Origin: Monodelphis domestica
Taxonomy: Eukaryota; Chordata; Mammalia; Didelphimorphia; Didelphidae
Assembly (NCBI RefSeq): GCF_027887165.1
Contig: NC_077227.1
Location: 77,878,988 to 77,942,987 of the forward strand
DNA length: 64,000 nucleotides
Direction of reading: 5' to 3'
Positions 11,921 to 23,460 of the stretch are shown here, piece by piece. Positions within the stretch are counted from its first letter, which is position 1. Every line of letters begins with the position of its first letter. The notes under the pieces were generated by a model. That model was not told the DNA's origin. It ran no database searches and was given only the letters and a program-made list of their open reading frames with translations. A program made the position numbers and the translations under genes.

Positions 11921-12714
11921 GCTTCTCTATTAGGTGATTTTTTTTAGTTATTTCCATTTATCTCAAGGAAAATGTCAATCTGCCAGGTGGGATGGAAAAT
12001 GATAATGATAAAAGAATAACTACATATACATAAATACACACATAATGTATTATACAATATGAATATATTTATACTTAGAAAGTAAATATAAATTAAATTA
12101 TAAACATAAATATTATATGATATAAATTTCTTTATAACCCTCTTTTAGGATCTCTGTTTTGCCTTTAACACATTTTTACCTTGTTTCACATTAATTTGTG
12201 CACATCATATCCTGATTAATAGATTATAAATTTCTTAAGAGCTGAGACTATGTTGCCGTATCTTTATCTAGCAATGGTGCAGTGTCTTATACACAATAGG
12301 TTTTTTAAAGTTTGTTGAAATTTGAAATTGATCTCCCTCTACTAGATTGTAAATTCCTTGAAGACAAAGACCATATCCTACTTCTCTTTGTATCCACAGA
12401 GCCTAGAACAATGCTTCAAACTTAGTAGGAACTTAATTAATGTCTATTGAATGAATGAGCAGGTGAATGAACGGATTCTTTCTGGGTACCCATTTGGATC
12501 AAAGAATTATTAATGTAAAATCTCAAGATTTGGCCCCTGCTAAAGGGATGCTCTTTCTACAAAAGTGCTCCTTCTGCTTCTGCCCCATGGCCACTGTTCC
12601 TGTTTCCTCAATATTTCCTCTTGCTAGGGTGGGGGAAAGGAGAGGAGCTCAGGTAATGATGCTGTCCCCCAGGCCAGAGAATTGTGGGGTTGCAGAGAAT
12701 GAGTGGGAAATTGA
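11921..12714. other. Intergenic, AT-rich, no gene
   Basis: AT-rich around 12000-12130. At 12330-12460 an old SINE/LINE-like tail (CTACTAGATTGTAAATTCCT, AGAGCCTAGAACAATGC) can be made out. No coding signal was found. Confidence 0.4.
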
Positions 12715-12915
12715 CATTTATGTGGACTTTACGTGCATTATCTCATTTAATCCTACAACATCTTTGTGAGGCAAGTTATGTGGGAATTATTATCCTCATC
12801 TAACATGTGAAGACACCGAGAGGCTCAAATAAGTCAAAGAACTTGCCTAAGATCATATAGCTTACATAGGTAGGAAAGTCAGAGCTTGAAGCAAGGGTGC
12901 CTCCAAAACCCATGT
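12715..12915 (+). mobile_element. MIR-type SINE
   Basis: TGCATTATCTCATTTAATCC, TTGTGAGGCAAG, TTATTATCCTCAT and GAACTTGCCTAAGATCATAT are typical of MIR cores. Confidence 0.65.
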
Positions 12916-13027
12916 CCAGTTTTACTCACCAACACCCTAAGAGCAAAGAGAAGCAAAGCTGAATACGGCCAGAAACAGAAAAAGGGAATGGTGCTAGTCA
13001 AGGAGAATATAGGTTAGGAAGGAATAA

Positions 13028-13240
13028 ATCAGCAAGCATTTATTAATCTCTCCTATATACTAGGCACTGTCTAAAGTGCTGGAGATACAAATGCAAAAAA
13101 TAAAGGAATCTGGCTCAGACACCTCCTAGCTGGGTTACCCTGGACAAGTCACTTTATTCCAGCTGACTAGTCTTTAATCCTCTTCTGCCTTGGAACAGAT
13201 ATTTGTACTGATTCTAAAGTAAGAATTTTTTAAAATAAAA
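13028..13240 (+). mobile_element. L2-like 3' end plus SINE fragment
   Basis: AGCATTTATTAATCTCTCCT..ACTAGGCACTGT (L2-like) leads at about 13108 directly into the 3' two-thirds of a CORE-SINE (GGACAAGTCACTTTATTCC, GTACTGATTCTAAAGTAAG). Confidence 0.55.
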
Positions 13241-13261
13241 ATAAAAGAATCTATATTCTTT

Positions 13262-13452
13262 TTTTTAAACCCTTACTTTCTGTCTTGGAATCAATACTGT
13301 GTATTAGTTCCAAGGCAGAAGAGGGCTAGGCAATGGGGATCAAGTGACTTGCCCAAGGTCACACAGCTGGGAAGTGTCTGAGTTCGGATTTGAACCCAGG
13401 ACCTCCTGTCTCCAGATCAGGTTCTCTATCCATTGAGCCACCCAGCTGCCCT
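13262..13452 (-). mobile_element. CORE-SINE (WSINE1-like), full length
   Basis: Clean reverse copy: AACCCTTACTTTCTGTCTTG, CAAGGTCACACAGCTGGGAA, GGATTTGAACCCAGGACCTC and GAGCCACCCAGCTGCCC. Confidence 0.9.
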
Positions 13453-13534
13453 AATCAGATCTGTTCTTTAGTGTTTTTCCATGAAACCAGATTACTGTTT
13501 TACTTCAGAAAAGGGTAGAGGGTAGAGTTCAGAA

Positions 13535-13762
13535 GGTAGAAGGAAAGAATATTTTGGCTAGAGTGCTGGACTTGGAGTGAAGAAGATTTGGGCTCCAATC
13601 TTCCTCTGCCACTAATTAGCTATGTGATCATGAGAGAGTCTTCAAACCTCTCCCAGACTCAGTTTCCTCATCTGTAAAACAAAGATAATAATAACATTGC
13701 AGTACCCACTTCACAGATATTCAAATTAAATAATGTATGTAATGTGCTCTGGAAACTTTAAA
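13535..13762 (+). mobile_element. MIR-type SINE
   Basis: GAGTGCTGGACTTGGAGT, GCCACTAATTAGCTATGTGA, CTCAGTTTCCTCATCTGTAA and AAGATAATAATAACA. Confidence 0.75.
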
Positions 13763-15600
13763 AACAAGAATACCAAATCTTGAAATAATTACAAATTTCT
13801 CAGCTAAAACTAGATCTAAACAATTGGAAAAACATTGATTGCTCATGGGTGGGACGAGCTAACATAATAAAAATGACAATCCTACCCAAATTAATTTACT
13901 TATTTAGTGCCATACCCATTGAACTACCAAAAACCTTCTTTACTGAATTAGAAAAAAACCATAATTAAGTTCATGTGGAAGAACAAAAGATCAAGGATAT
14001 CCAGGGAAATCATGAAAAAAATGCAAAGGAAGGAGGACTTGCAGTCCCAGATCTCAAACTATACTATAAAGCAGTGATTATCAAAACAATTTGGTACTGG
14101 CTAAGAGACAGAAAGGAGGATCAGTGGAATAGACTTGGCGTAAATGATCTCAGCAAGACAGTTTATGACAAACCCAAAGACCCCAGCTTTTGGGACAAAA
14201 ATCCAGTATTTGATAAAAACTGCTGGGAAAATTGGAAGACAGTGTGGGAGAGATTAGGTTTGGATCAACACCTCACACCCTACACCAAGATAAATTCAGA
14301 ATGGGTGAACGACTTGAACATAAAGAAGGAAACTATAAATAAATTAGGTGAACACAGAATAGTATACATGTCAGACCTTTGGGAAGGGAAAGATTTTAAA
14401 ACCAAGCAAGACTTAGAAAGAGTCACAAAATGTAAAATAAATAATTTTGACTACATCAAATTAAAAAGTTTTTGTACAAACAAAACCAATGTAACTAAAA
14501 TCAGAAGGGAAACAACAAATTAGGAAACAATGTTCATAACAAAAACCTCTGACAAACATTTAATTACTCAAATTTACAAAGAGCTAAATCAATTGTACAA
14601 AAAATCAAGCCATTCTCCATTAATAAATGGGCAAGGGACATGAACAGGCAGTTCTCAGATAAAGAAATCAAAACTATTAATAAGCACATGAAAAAGTGCT
14701 CTACATCTCTTATAATCAGAGAGATGCAAATCAAAACAACTCTGAGGTATCACCTCACACCTAGCAGATTGGCTAACATGACAGCTATGGAAAGTAATGA
14801 AACCTGGAGGGGATGTGGCAAAGTGGGGACACTAATTCATTGCTGGTGGAGTTGTGAATTGATCCAGCCATTCTGGAGGGCAATTTGGAACTATGCCCAA
14901 AGGGTACTAAAAGACCCTTTGATCCAGCCATAGCACTGCTGGGTTTGTACCCCAAAGAGATAATAAGAAAAAAGACTTGTACAAGAATATTCATAGCTGC
15001 GCTCTTTGTGGTGGCCAAAAATTGGAAAATGAGGGGATGCCCTTCATTTGGAGAATGGCTGAACAAATTGTGGTATATGTTGGTGATGGAATACTATTGT
15101 GCTAAAAGGAATAATAAAGTGGAGGAATTCCATGGGGACTGGAACAACCTCCAGGAAGTGATGCAGAGCGAGAGGAGCAGAACCAGGAAAATGTTGTACA
15201 CAGAGACTGATACACTGTGGTACAATCGAATGTAATGGACTTCTCCATTAGTGGCAATGCAATGTCCCTGAACAATCTGCAGGGATCTAAAAAATACTAT
15301 CCATAAGCAGAGGACAAACTGTGGGAGTAAAAACACTGAAGAAAAGCAACTGCTTGACTACAGGGTTGGAGGGGATAAGACTGAGGAGAGACTCTAAATG
15401 AACACTATAATGCAAATACCAACAACATGGAAATGGGTTTGAATCAAGAACACATGTGATACCCAGTGGAATTGCGCGTGGGCTATGGGAGAGGTGGTGG
15501 GAGGGAGGGAAAAAAAGAAAATGATCTTTGTTTCCAATGAATAATGTTTGGAAATGACCAAATAAAAATTAAAATAAAATAAAATAGCATCAAAAAAAAT
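13763..15600 (+). mobile_element. L1 LINE, 5'-truncated, youngest L1 in window
   Basis: About 1.8 kb: the last third of ORF2, the 3' UTR and an A-rich tail. Translated blocks match the L1 ORF2 C-terminal region: IWYWLRDRKEDQWNR, TPYTKINSEWVNDL, RIFIAALFVVAKNWKMRGCP and LWYMLVMEYYCA. Frames are open for 182 codons (13975-14523), then shift twice (14640-14933, 14885-15235), so it is inactive but fairly recent. The reverse transcriptase core and 5' end are absent, the usual result of aborted target-primed reverse transcription. Confidence 0.92.
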
Positions 15601-15814
15601 TTCTCCATAATGCTCAAAAAACTGGGAGGGACCTAGATAGTGTAAAGGTTGAACTCCAGACGAGTTAAGAAGACAGGAGCTTCAATACTGCCTTGTATAA
15701 CACTGATGTGCTGGATTTAATGGCCTCTAAAAGCTCTTAACTCTTTGATTCTATGAAGCCCAGAAAGGTTAGGTAACAAGTTCATAATCACACAGCTACC
15801 ATTTAAAACAGCAT

Positions 15815-16018
15815 GAAGGGGTGACCGCTCTGTGGCTCAGTGGATAAAGAGCCAGACCTAAAGATAGGAGGTCCTGGATTCAAATCTGACCTTAGACACT
15901 TTCTAGCTACGTGACCCTGGGCAAGTCATTTAACCCTAATTACCTAGCTCTTACCGCTCTTCTGCCTTGACAGGGATACTTACTGTTGATTCTGAAATGG
16001 AAGGTAAAGATTTTAAAA
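15815..16018 (+). mobile_element. CORE-SINE (WSINE1-like)
   Basis: TCTGTGGCTCAGTGGATAAA, GATTCAAATCTGACCTTAGA, GTGACCCTGGGCAAGTCATT and GTTGATTCTGAAATGGAAGG. Confidence 0.85.
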
Positions 16019-16620
16019 AGAAAGCATGTGGTAGAGTTATGTATTTAAATGTCAGCTATTATTACCCCCACCCCAAACTGCCTCGTTTCCCTTAGTAACG
16101 TACCATGGATCAGCCATCCATGCATTTATTTAACATCTATGCATTTATTTAAATCTTTTTTAAGCCCATATTTTCAGTTTGTGCCACCTCTTGGTAGCAC
16201 TGAGTAGGAGTAGACTGACTTGGCTGGCTCTCACTTGGGGGACTAAGGAGTGATCCTGTACTTTCATTGTCAGAAAAACCCTGGTATTTAGCACCAATAT
16301 TTTCCCAGCTTTGGACTCGGGAAAGCCACAATCTTAGAAGCATCCAAATGGCAGTTGACCCACAGGGCAATAGAAAATTGCATGGAAGTGGCTGCAGCAT
16401 ATTATCACCAATGACTACTGACCCTTGTAGAGACACAAAAGACATCATTAAGGATCTTCAGGGTATCAATGTGAAGAGAAGGAGACGGACCTGTCAAATA
16501 ATAGAAGTTAGAGACAACCTATGGGTAACCTGAGTGGGAGATGGGTGCCCTGGAAAGGCTAAAGGAAATACAGGCAAGCCTCCAGCATGTTTTATGGCTC
16601 CTTGATGAGAAATGTCTGCA
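16019..16620. other. Unique-looking sequence, no gene
   Basis: Overlapping 99- and 88-codon frames on opposite strands have no recognisable motif or conserved start context. I treat them as chance. Confidence 0.4.
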
Positions 16621-17455
16621 AAGTCCCACTTGACAAAGGATATGAACAGACAGTTTTCAAATGAAGAAATGAAAGCTATCAGTAACCATATGAAAAAATG
16701 TTCTAAATCACTCTTGATCTGAGAAAAGCAAATTAAAACTATGCTGAAGTACTACCTCACACCTACGAGATTGGCCAATATGGCAGCAAAGAAAAATGGT
16801 AAATGTTGGAGGGAATGAAGCAATATTGGGACACTAATGCATTGTTGGTGGAGTTGTAAAATAGATCCAATCATTCTGGAGGATAATTTGGAACTATGCC
16901 CAAAGGGCTAGAAAACTATGCACACCCTTTAATCCAGTTATACCACTACTGGGTCTATATCCCAAAGAGATAATAAAAAAGGGAAAAGGACATATTTCTA
17001 CAAAAATATAGCACCTACAAAAAAAATAGCAACTCTTTTTGTGGTGGCAAAGAATTGGAAACTGAGGGGATGCTCATCAGTTAGAGAATGGCTGAACAAA
17101 TTGTGGTACATATTGGTGATGGATTACTATTGTGCTATAAGAAATTATAAAAAGCAGGATGATTTCAGAAAAAGCTGGAAAGATCTGTGGGAACTGATCC
17201 GAGTGAAAGAAGCAGAACTGGGAGAACAGCAATATTGGATGATGATTATTTCTGGAAAACTTGGCTGCTTTCAGCAACGCAACGATCTGGGACAATCCCG
17301 AAAGACTTTTGATGGGGGATGCTATCCAGAGAAAGAACGGTTGGGGTGGTCTTTCACATCAGTGTATTTATGATTTTATTTTGGGGTTTTGGTTATGTAT
17401 GAGTGTGCTCTTAAAACAATGACCAATATGGAAGTGTGTTTTGCATGACAAAAAA
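16621..17455 (+). mobile_element. L1 3' end
   Basis: ORF2 C-terminal text (VAKNWKLRGCSSVREWLNKL and LWYILVMDYYCAIRN, 17041-17150), then the old-subfamily 3' UTR (GAGAAAGAACGG..GGGTTTTGG). Open for 110 codons only. Confidence 0.8.
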
Positions 17456-17489
17456 AATGTCAGCAAAGTCATCAACCAGCATAGGGAAG

Positions 17490-17655
17490 GAAGGGCACCT
17501 AGTCAGGAGAACCTGAGGAAGACCTAGGTTCAAATCTCACCTTAGGCACTTCCTAGCTATGTGACCTTGGACAAGTCACTTAACCCCCACTGCCTAGCCC
17601 TACCACTCTTCTGCTTTAGAATCAAGTGATTCTAAAATAGAAGGTAAAGATTTAA
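17490..17655 (+). mobile_element. CORE-SINE (WSINE1-like)
   Basis: GGGCACCTAGTCAGGAGAAC, GGTTCAAATCTCACCTTAGG, GTGACCTTGGACAAGTCACT and CCCCCACTGCCTAGCCC. The 3' end is short. Confidence 0.8.
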
Positions 17656-17680
17656 GAAAAGAAAGAATAGTATAATATGA

Positions 17681-18012
17681 GCAGGGCATGGCGGTAGACC
17701 CTGCTACTAGGGAGGCTGAAGCTGGTGAGTAGCTTGAGCTTGATGTCAAGATTTCTGAGTAGCAATCAAGCTAAAGCCATTGGGGTGTCTGTGCTAAGTC
17801 CAGCACAAGTATAGTGAACCTGCAATGGTCAAGAGCCCCCAAGCACCTAAGAAGAGACAGACTGGCCCAGGCTGGAAAATGGAACAGGTTAAAGTTTCCT
17901 TGGCATTCAGTATTGGGGTCAGGCCTGTGTGGGGGCATTATGTTTCTAGCCCAGAAAAGAGGGAGACCCAACTTCAAAAAAAAAGAAAGAAAGAAAGAAA
18001 AAGAAAAGAAAA
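17681..18012 (+). pseudogene. 7SL RNA (SRP RNA) retropseudogene with A-rich tail
   Basis: A near full-length, diverged copy of 7SL, the RNA scaffold of the signal recognition particle. The order matches: GCAGGGCATGGCGGTAGACC (5' domain), CTACTAGGGAGGCTGAAGCT, GGGTGTCTGTGCTAAGTCCA (the GGGTGTCCGCACTAAGTTCGG loop), GACTGGCCCAGGCTGGAAA and GGAGACCCAACTTC at the 3' end, then an A-rich tail from 17976. The tail and the many substitutions mark it as retrotransposed and non-functional. It is not an Alu because the central SRP-specific domain is present. Confidence 0.9.
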
Positions 18013-18153
18013 TATAGCCTGGATGAGAAAGCATGAAGAGTAAGTACATGAGCTATGTCAATGGAGGGGCTGCACACCTGCATGAAATCACAACAACATC
18101 AACAAAGCAAAATACCATTCTCTCCTCTCTCTGGCTTGCTCTCATCTGTCTTA

Positions 18154-18159
<6 letters not shown>

Positions 18160-18219
<60 letters not shown>

Positions 18220-18545
18220 CTTTTTTCTCCTCTCTGTTTCTGTCCTTGTCGCTCTCACTCTTTCTCTCCTTTCTCTTCTCTTCCTCTCTCCCTCTTCTCT
18301 CTCTGTCTAACTCTATCTCTCTCTTCTCTCTCTGCCTCTTTCTTTGTATGTCCATCTATGTCTCTGTCTTTCCATCTCTCAATCTTTCTGACTCTTGCCT
18401 ACCTGTTTCTCTGTCTCTAACTCTCTGACTCTCTGGGTCACTCTATGTCTCTGTCCCTGTCTCTGTCCGTTTTATCTCTCTCATTCTCTCTCTCTGTCTC
18501 CTTATCTGTCTCTGTCTCTGTCTCTGTTTCTGTCTGTCTCTCTCT
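18160..18545 (+). repeat. (CT)n tract and imperfect pyrimidine-rich region
   Basis: About 26 perfect CT units (18160-18211) run into 330 bp of TCTG/TCTT/TCCC-rich sequence with almost no purine runs. This explains the Ser/Leu and Arg/Glu ORFs on the two strands. Confidence 0.97.
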
Positions 18546-18617
18546 AAAGTGATGCCCATTCCAAAGATGCTGGGCTTTAGTGAACAAATTCACATTTCCT
18601 GCTAATCAGAGACTGGT

Positions 18618-18842
18618 AACAGCTACCATTTATATAACATTTTAGTTTGCAAAGCCCTTTACATCTGTGATCTGGTTTGAGTTTCACAACTATGAAACAG
18701 GTGCTGTCTGTGCCTCTGTTCTACAGATAAGGAAACAAGTTCCAAGATGTCAAGTGACTTGCCCATGGTCCCACTAGTAAAGTACTTGTGGCAGAATTTA
18801 AACCAAAGCCCCACTGGTTTCAAGGCTAGCAATCCTTCTACC
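18618..18842 (+). mobile_element. MIR-type SINE
   Basis: TACCATTTATATAACATTTT, GCAAAGCCCTTTACAT, TACAGATAAGGAAACAAG and AAGTGACTTGCCCATGGTC. Confidence 0.75.
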
Positions 18843-19024
18843 ATTCCATGTTGCCTCTAATCATGTCCTTTTTCTTTGTGAAGGAGTGTACAATCTCTAC
18901 TGAGAACCTGATTGCCTTTTCCTCCTCAGGTGCCCTCAGTGCCTCATTTATTCTCTCCTATTGACAATTTCCCACCTCTCTTTTGATCTCACCATCACTA
19001 ATAAGTCAGTAGAAAAGAATTCAA

Positions 19025-19205
19025 TCATAGGGTCATGGCTTTAGAACTGGAAGGGACCATTTAACAGCTGAGGAACCGAGATCTAGGGATAGTGAAGAGA
19101 ATCAGTGATGGTCACTCAGAAGGGCACATAGCTGAGTACGGATTAAGACTAAGGTCCTGAGATTCCAAAGTTATTTCCACTGGCTACTGTACCTCTCAAT
19201 TTACT
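19025..19205 (+). mobile_element. MIR/THER-like repeat fragment
   Basis: TTAGAACTGGAAGGGACCAT, CAGCTGAGGAACCGAG and the later ACTGTACCTCTCAAT resemble an old mammalian SINE that begins with 'agagctggaagggacc'. Confidence 0.5.
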
Positions 19206-19314
19206 TAAGATATTAAATATTATAGTACCATCAGCAGATTCCTACCACCAACATTCCAAAGAAGTCACCTTATTTTCTCCTAACCCCTCTTGAGTCATAA
19301 GGATGAAGCACACT

Positions 19315-19530
19315 AAACCCACCTCCCAACAGAGAAATGATGGACTCAGGGTGCAGACTGAGACATAATATTTTTGGGACATGGCCAACATAGGAATTTG
19401 CTTTGCTTGACTATGCATGTTTCTTGTAAGGTTTTTGTTTTTCTTTCTTTTTCAGCAGAGAAGATGAAGGTGAGAGAAAGAAAAGGTAGATTTTTGATCA
19501 CTGAAAAAATTAAATTTTAATTTTAAATGA
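19315..19530 (+). mobile_element. L1 3' UTR fragment
   Basis: AGAGAAATGATGGACTCAGG, GGGACATGGCCAACATAGGA and GCTTGACTATGCATGTTTC match the old-L1 3' terminal sequence also seen near 6760. Confidence 0.6.
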
Positions 19531-19984
19531 TTTCTTTTAAAAGATAAGAGATCATGAGCCCAATCTCCCCCCCAGCTCTCCTGCTAGTTCCATGAGGGAA
19601 GAGGGAACTAGGCTGCTATCACCTCCACATATAGCCCCAGTGAAAAGAGGAAGTTACTGTTGCCAAAAGGGAACTTGTCACAATGGTCTTACCTCAAGGA
19701 CTTTGGAACTCTTTGCCATAATTTTCTTACCTTCAATAGAGTATTGGGCAGACATCTTGGAAGTCTTCTCTCTGACTGCTGCCAGTCCCAAATGTCCTCC
19801 TAGACTCATGCTCAGGGTTGCCCTCATGAAGAAGAGGACATCCCTAAACGTCTGCCAGCAAGAGTCTTCTTACTCAGACCCCAATTCTTAAGCCCCTGCT
19901 TAACCTTTGATTCCCAATACCACCTTGTCACTGCTCTTCTGGAATTCTGCACTCCACCAGTAAGGTCCACATCCTCACTATCCA

Positions 19985-20245
19985 CCACACATGTCATGTT
20001 ATATTGGAAAGAATGCTGAATTGGAAGGCAGAACATCAGAAATCTGACTCCATCGTCTCGTGCTAATCATGATCCTTCTTTGAGCCACAAGCCCCTTAAC
20101 CACTGTTTGCCTCTGTTTCCTCAACTGTAAAATAGAACTAATAGCCTTTACTTCCCAGGGTAGTTGTTAAGGACAAAATAAATATTTTTAAAGCACTTAG
20201 CACAGTGCCTAGCACAAACTGACACTCAATAAATGCTTGTCTCCT
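19985..20245 (+). mobile_element. MIR-type SINE
   Basis: TTGCCTCTGTTTCCTCAACT, TAAAATAGAACTAATAGCC and CACAGTGCCTAGCACA..CACTCAATAAATGCTTG. Confidence 0.75.
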
Positions 20246-20504
20246 TCCTACCTACTCAAACCTTTGTATTTATTTTATATTTTCCACTGCCCACCTTCTC
20301 TAGGAGTCTTTTCCAGCTACTGAAACCCACCCTGACCTCTTCCTCCTCTGAATTCCAAGAACATCTACAGGCAGTACCACCCCTTTTGGCACCTAGTCAT
20401 GTGTTTGTCTAGCAGGAAGAATCATAGACACATAGAATATTGAAGCTGGAGGAAATCTTGGAGATAATCTCACCATCCAACTAATCCATCTGGTCAATCA
20501 TTTA

Positions 20505-20790
20505 ATTAACAATCATTCAACACTTGATGGTACTATGCTAAACACTGGAGAAAGATACTAAGAAGGGCAAAAACACAAGCCCTGCCTTCAAGAAGCTTGA
20601 ATTCTATTGAAGGGATAGAACATGCAAAATAGCTAACTAGCCAAGTATCAAACCAAACAATCAATTTGATTTAGGAAATTGGGCACTGTGTAAGTGGAAA
20701 GTAATCTCAGTGAGAAGATACTGGAAGAAGGGGGAAGGGAAAAAGCCTCCTGTAGAAAATGGCATTTTTGCTGGGTCTTGAAGGAAGAAA
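20505..20790 (+). mobile_element. L2/L3-like 3' end repeat
   Basis: ACTATGCTAAACACTGGAG, CCCTGCCTTCAAGAAGCTTG and AATTCTATTGAAGGGATAG, then AATCTCAGTGAGAAG and TTGCTGGGTCTTGAAGGAAG, follow the common marsupial L2-like tail. Moderate divergence. Confidence 0.5.
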
Positions 20791-21784
20791 AGTGGTAGGT
20801 AGATGAGCAAAGGGAGAGCCAAAACAGAGCTCCATTCCCTGATCTTCAAGAGCCTGAAAAGAGAGGTTAGTAAATTCCCACTGAAGAAGCCCTGAAGCAA
20901 TCATTCCATGTGCTCCATGTCCCAGAGTTACGCACACAAGAATGGGAAAAGTCTTCCCTTACAGTCCAAAGGCCCCTTTGGGGCCTCTACTACTAGGCTA
21001 AGAGTGGGGGTTGACACAGAACACAGAGGGGCCTTTCTTTGGACAGGAGAAAGAAGTCAGGGCCCATTAATGTGGCCCCAAGTTCAAGTGTATAATAGTT
21101 CCAGGCCATGACCCTAGTTCCAAGAAGGACAATTCCTCCACTAGCCCCCAGATTTGAGCATCAGTATCCTTGCCCCTATGAATAACTCCTCCTCCCCAAT
21201 TCTCTTACTCCTTAATGAAGCCATTGTTAGCTCTGTGTTCCCTTCACCACCCGGCCTCCCTCTCACTCTTCTGCCCTCTCTTTCCCCTTCACTCTTTGGC
21301 CTTCTCTTCCCCATGAGGTTCTCAATATCTCCCTTGGTTATCTAAAAGAGAACTAACTCCCTGAGTCCTGTGTGACCCAGAGCATTTTTCCTGGTCCTCA
21401 GGGCATCAAATCTGACCAAACAGATCCCAATCAAAAGAAAAGGACATCATCCCCCTTTCCTTCCCATCTTACCCATCAAAAGTCTTCCCTTCCAGTTCCT
21501 AAAAAGAAGCTGAGAAATTCTCTATATGCCTACATGAGCCAATATGTTTAAATAGCTGACAATCACACCGCATTCCCAAGGTCCATAGAAATCTTTTGAG
21601 AATTTGCCCTCCCTGAGGCTCTCCGGGGGCATCTCTCCCCATCAGTGTGCCCCTGAGCAGTCTACATTGGTCTTCAGGTACCAGGTCAGATCAGAATCTT
21701 CCTTCTATTGGATAGTTTGCATCATTCCTCAGCTGAATGGTTAACAGAAGGACCAGACTAGATAATAATGATGATGATAACTAA
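20791..21784. other. Unique-looking sequence upstream of SFRP5
   Basis: No repeat or gene recognised. Short frames on both strands lack motifs. Confidence 0.4.
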
Positions 21785-22045
21785 CAATATAATATTAGTT
21801 AATATTGGCTACCATTCATATAACACTCTAAAATTTACAAAGCATTTTACAAATATCACATTTTGTCTTCACAACAGCCCTGGGAGGTAGATGACATTAT
21901 TATCACCATTATACTGATAAGGAAACTGAGGCAGACCCAGATTAAGCAGGGTCACACAGCTAATAACCTCTGAATCAGGACTTGAACTCAGGTCTTCCTA
22001 ACTCCAAGTCAACACTCTATATTCACTGTGGCACCTACTAGCCCC
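21785..22045 (+). mobile_element. MIR-type SINE
   Basis: TGGCTACCATTCATATAACA, TCACAACAGCCCTGGGAGGT, GATAAGGAAACTGAGGCAGA and GGACTTGAACTCAGGTCTTC. Confidence 0.8.
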
Positions 22046-23029
22046 TTAGATCACATCTAAGTTCCCTGCCAACTCAAACATTCCATGTTTTTATAAAAAC
22101 CTTTCCTCATTCTCTCACATGAGGGTCAATGTTAAATTGCAGCACTCTCCTCCCTGCCAGCTCCCTCTCCCTTGCCGGAATTATTGGTTAGGACTCCAGG
22201 AGTCCATCTCAGCAAGGCAGGAACTGGCATCCACTCAATTCACTGAATTCTTTTCCCTGAGACCAGTGAGTGGCACGGTTGCCAATTGCCAAAGACTTCC
22301 ACTAAATCTGAGAATCAAGAGCTCTTTGTTTAGACTCACTAAGTAACAAGACCTTGGACAATTAATTTACCTTTCCTGAGCCTCCTCTGCAAAATGAGAA
22401 AATAATTGTCCCCCCCTCCAAGGTCTAGTCCAGCTCTGTCTCTGGTTGAAATCTGGGTGTTTGAAATTGTTATAAAGGCACTCACCACCATCAGAACCTG
22501 CTGCTCTCTTGAAGGGAGGCTCAAATCCTACTCCTCCAAGGTAGTACCCCCCAGAAGTCAGCCTTAGGCCTGTTACCCCAGCTCCTTTAAAGCTGCCCAG
22601 AGCCATCTCTTCTCCTACACTCTCACCTGTGTTTGCTGGGGGTTTTTAGGTCGGAAGAGATTGGCTGGCTCCTCTTACCCCAAGGAGCTTACTGTCCAAA
22701 AAGGGCTGCCAGGTATCTACCCCAGCTTTCTAGGGGGTGTTGTAAGCAGCTCTTACGAAACTGCCCAAAGCAACAATGCATCTCTCTGTGAGGCCAGAAG
22801 GCTGAGCAGCCAAGAACAGCAGAACTGTCTGGGCACTGAAGGGCAGCCAGCACCTTATACAAAGTACCTGGGTGGCTTCTACTCCCATAGCTGCCCAAAG
22901 GCCAAGTCCCCTTGAGGGTAGAGGTTTCATCTGGCACCCAATCCCTAGGAGGTAAGCATGGGCACCTCGGGGACCAGAACTAATCCCAAGCCCTTAAGTA
23001 GAACCTTGGCCAACATTCCTGATCAAGTT
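22046..23029. other. Unique-looking sequence, no gene
   Basis: Overlapping 80-codon frames at 22661-22937 are open on both strands but unsupported by motif or splice signals. Confidence 0.4.
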
Positions 23030-23460
23030 GGCAGGACCAGACTTAGTAATAACAATTGTTATTTACACATCATTTTGTTTTACAAAACTCTTTCCTCAAA
23101 ATATCCCTGTGATTCAGTGTAAACATCATCATCATTTTACAAAAGAGGAGACTGAAGGGGCAGGTAGGTGGCCCAGTGGATTGAGAGCCAAGCCTGGAGT
23201 CAGAAAGACTTGGGTTCAAATGTGATCTAAGGCATTTGCTAGCTGTGTGATCCTAGGTAAGTCACTTAACCCTGTTTGCCTTAGTTTTCGCCCTTCTGCC
23301 TTATAATTGTTACTAAGACCAAAAGTAAGAGTTTTAGGAAAAAATTAAAATAAGAAACAGATTCAGAGAGATTGGGGGGTTTCCCTAAGGGTCTTCATTG
23401 CAAGTGACAGAGCCAAAATTCAAACCCAGTTCCCATGACCATCAAGTCTACTGCTGTTCC
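23030..23460 (+). mobile_element. MIR-type SINE split by a CORE-SINE
   Basis: The MIR head (AATAACAATTGTTATTTACA, CATCATCATTTTACAAAAGAGGAGACTGA in two blocks) is interrupted at 23157-23345 by a full SINE (GGGGCAGGTAGGTGGCCCAG, GGTTCAAATGTGATCTAAGG, TTACTAAGACCAAAAGTAAG). It resumes with ACAGATTCAGAGAGATTG and CAAGTGACAGAGCC, so the SINE is younger than the MIR. Confidence 0.75.

Noticed and set aside
13975-15235. Frames of 182, 97 and 116 codons as host genes
   Set aside because: They are consecutive pieces of one decayed L1 ORF2 C-terminus.
18033-18428. Ser/Leu-rich frames as membrane proteins
   Set aside because: Pure product of the CT-rich tract read in several frames.
23028-23225. Short ORFs within SINE and MIR copies as small proteins
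   Set aside because: They recur wherever the SINE consensus leaves a frame open, so they reflect the repeat and not selection.
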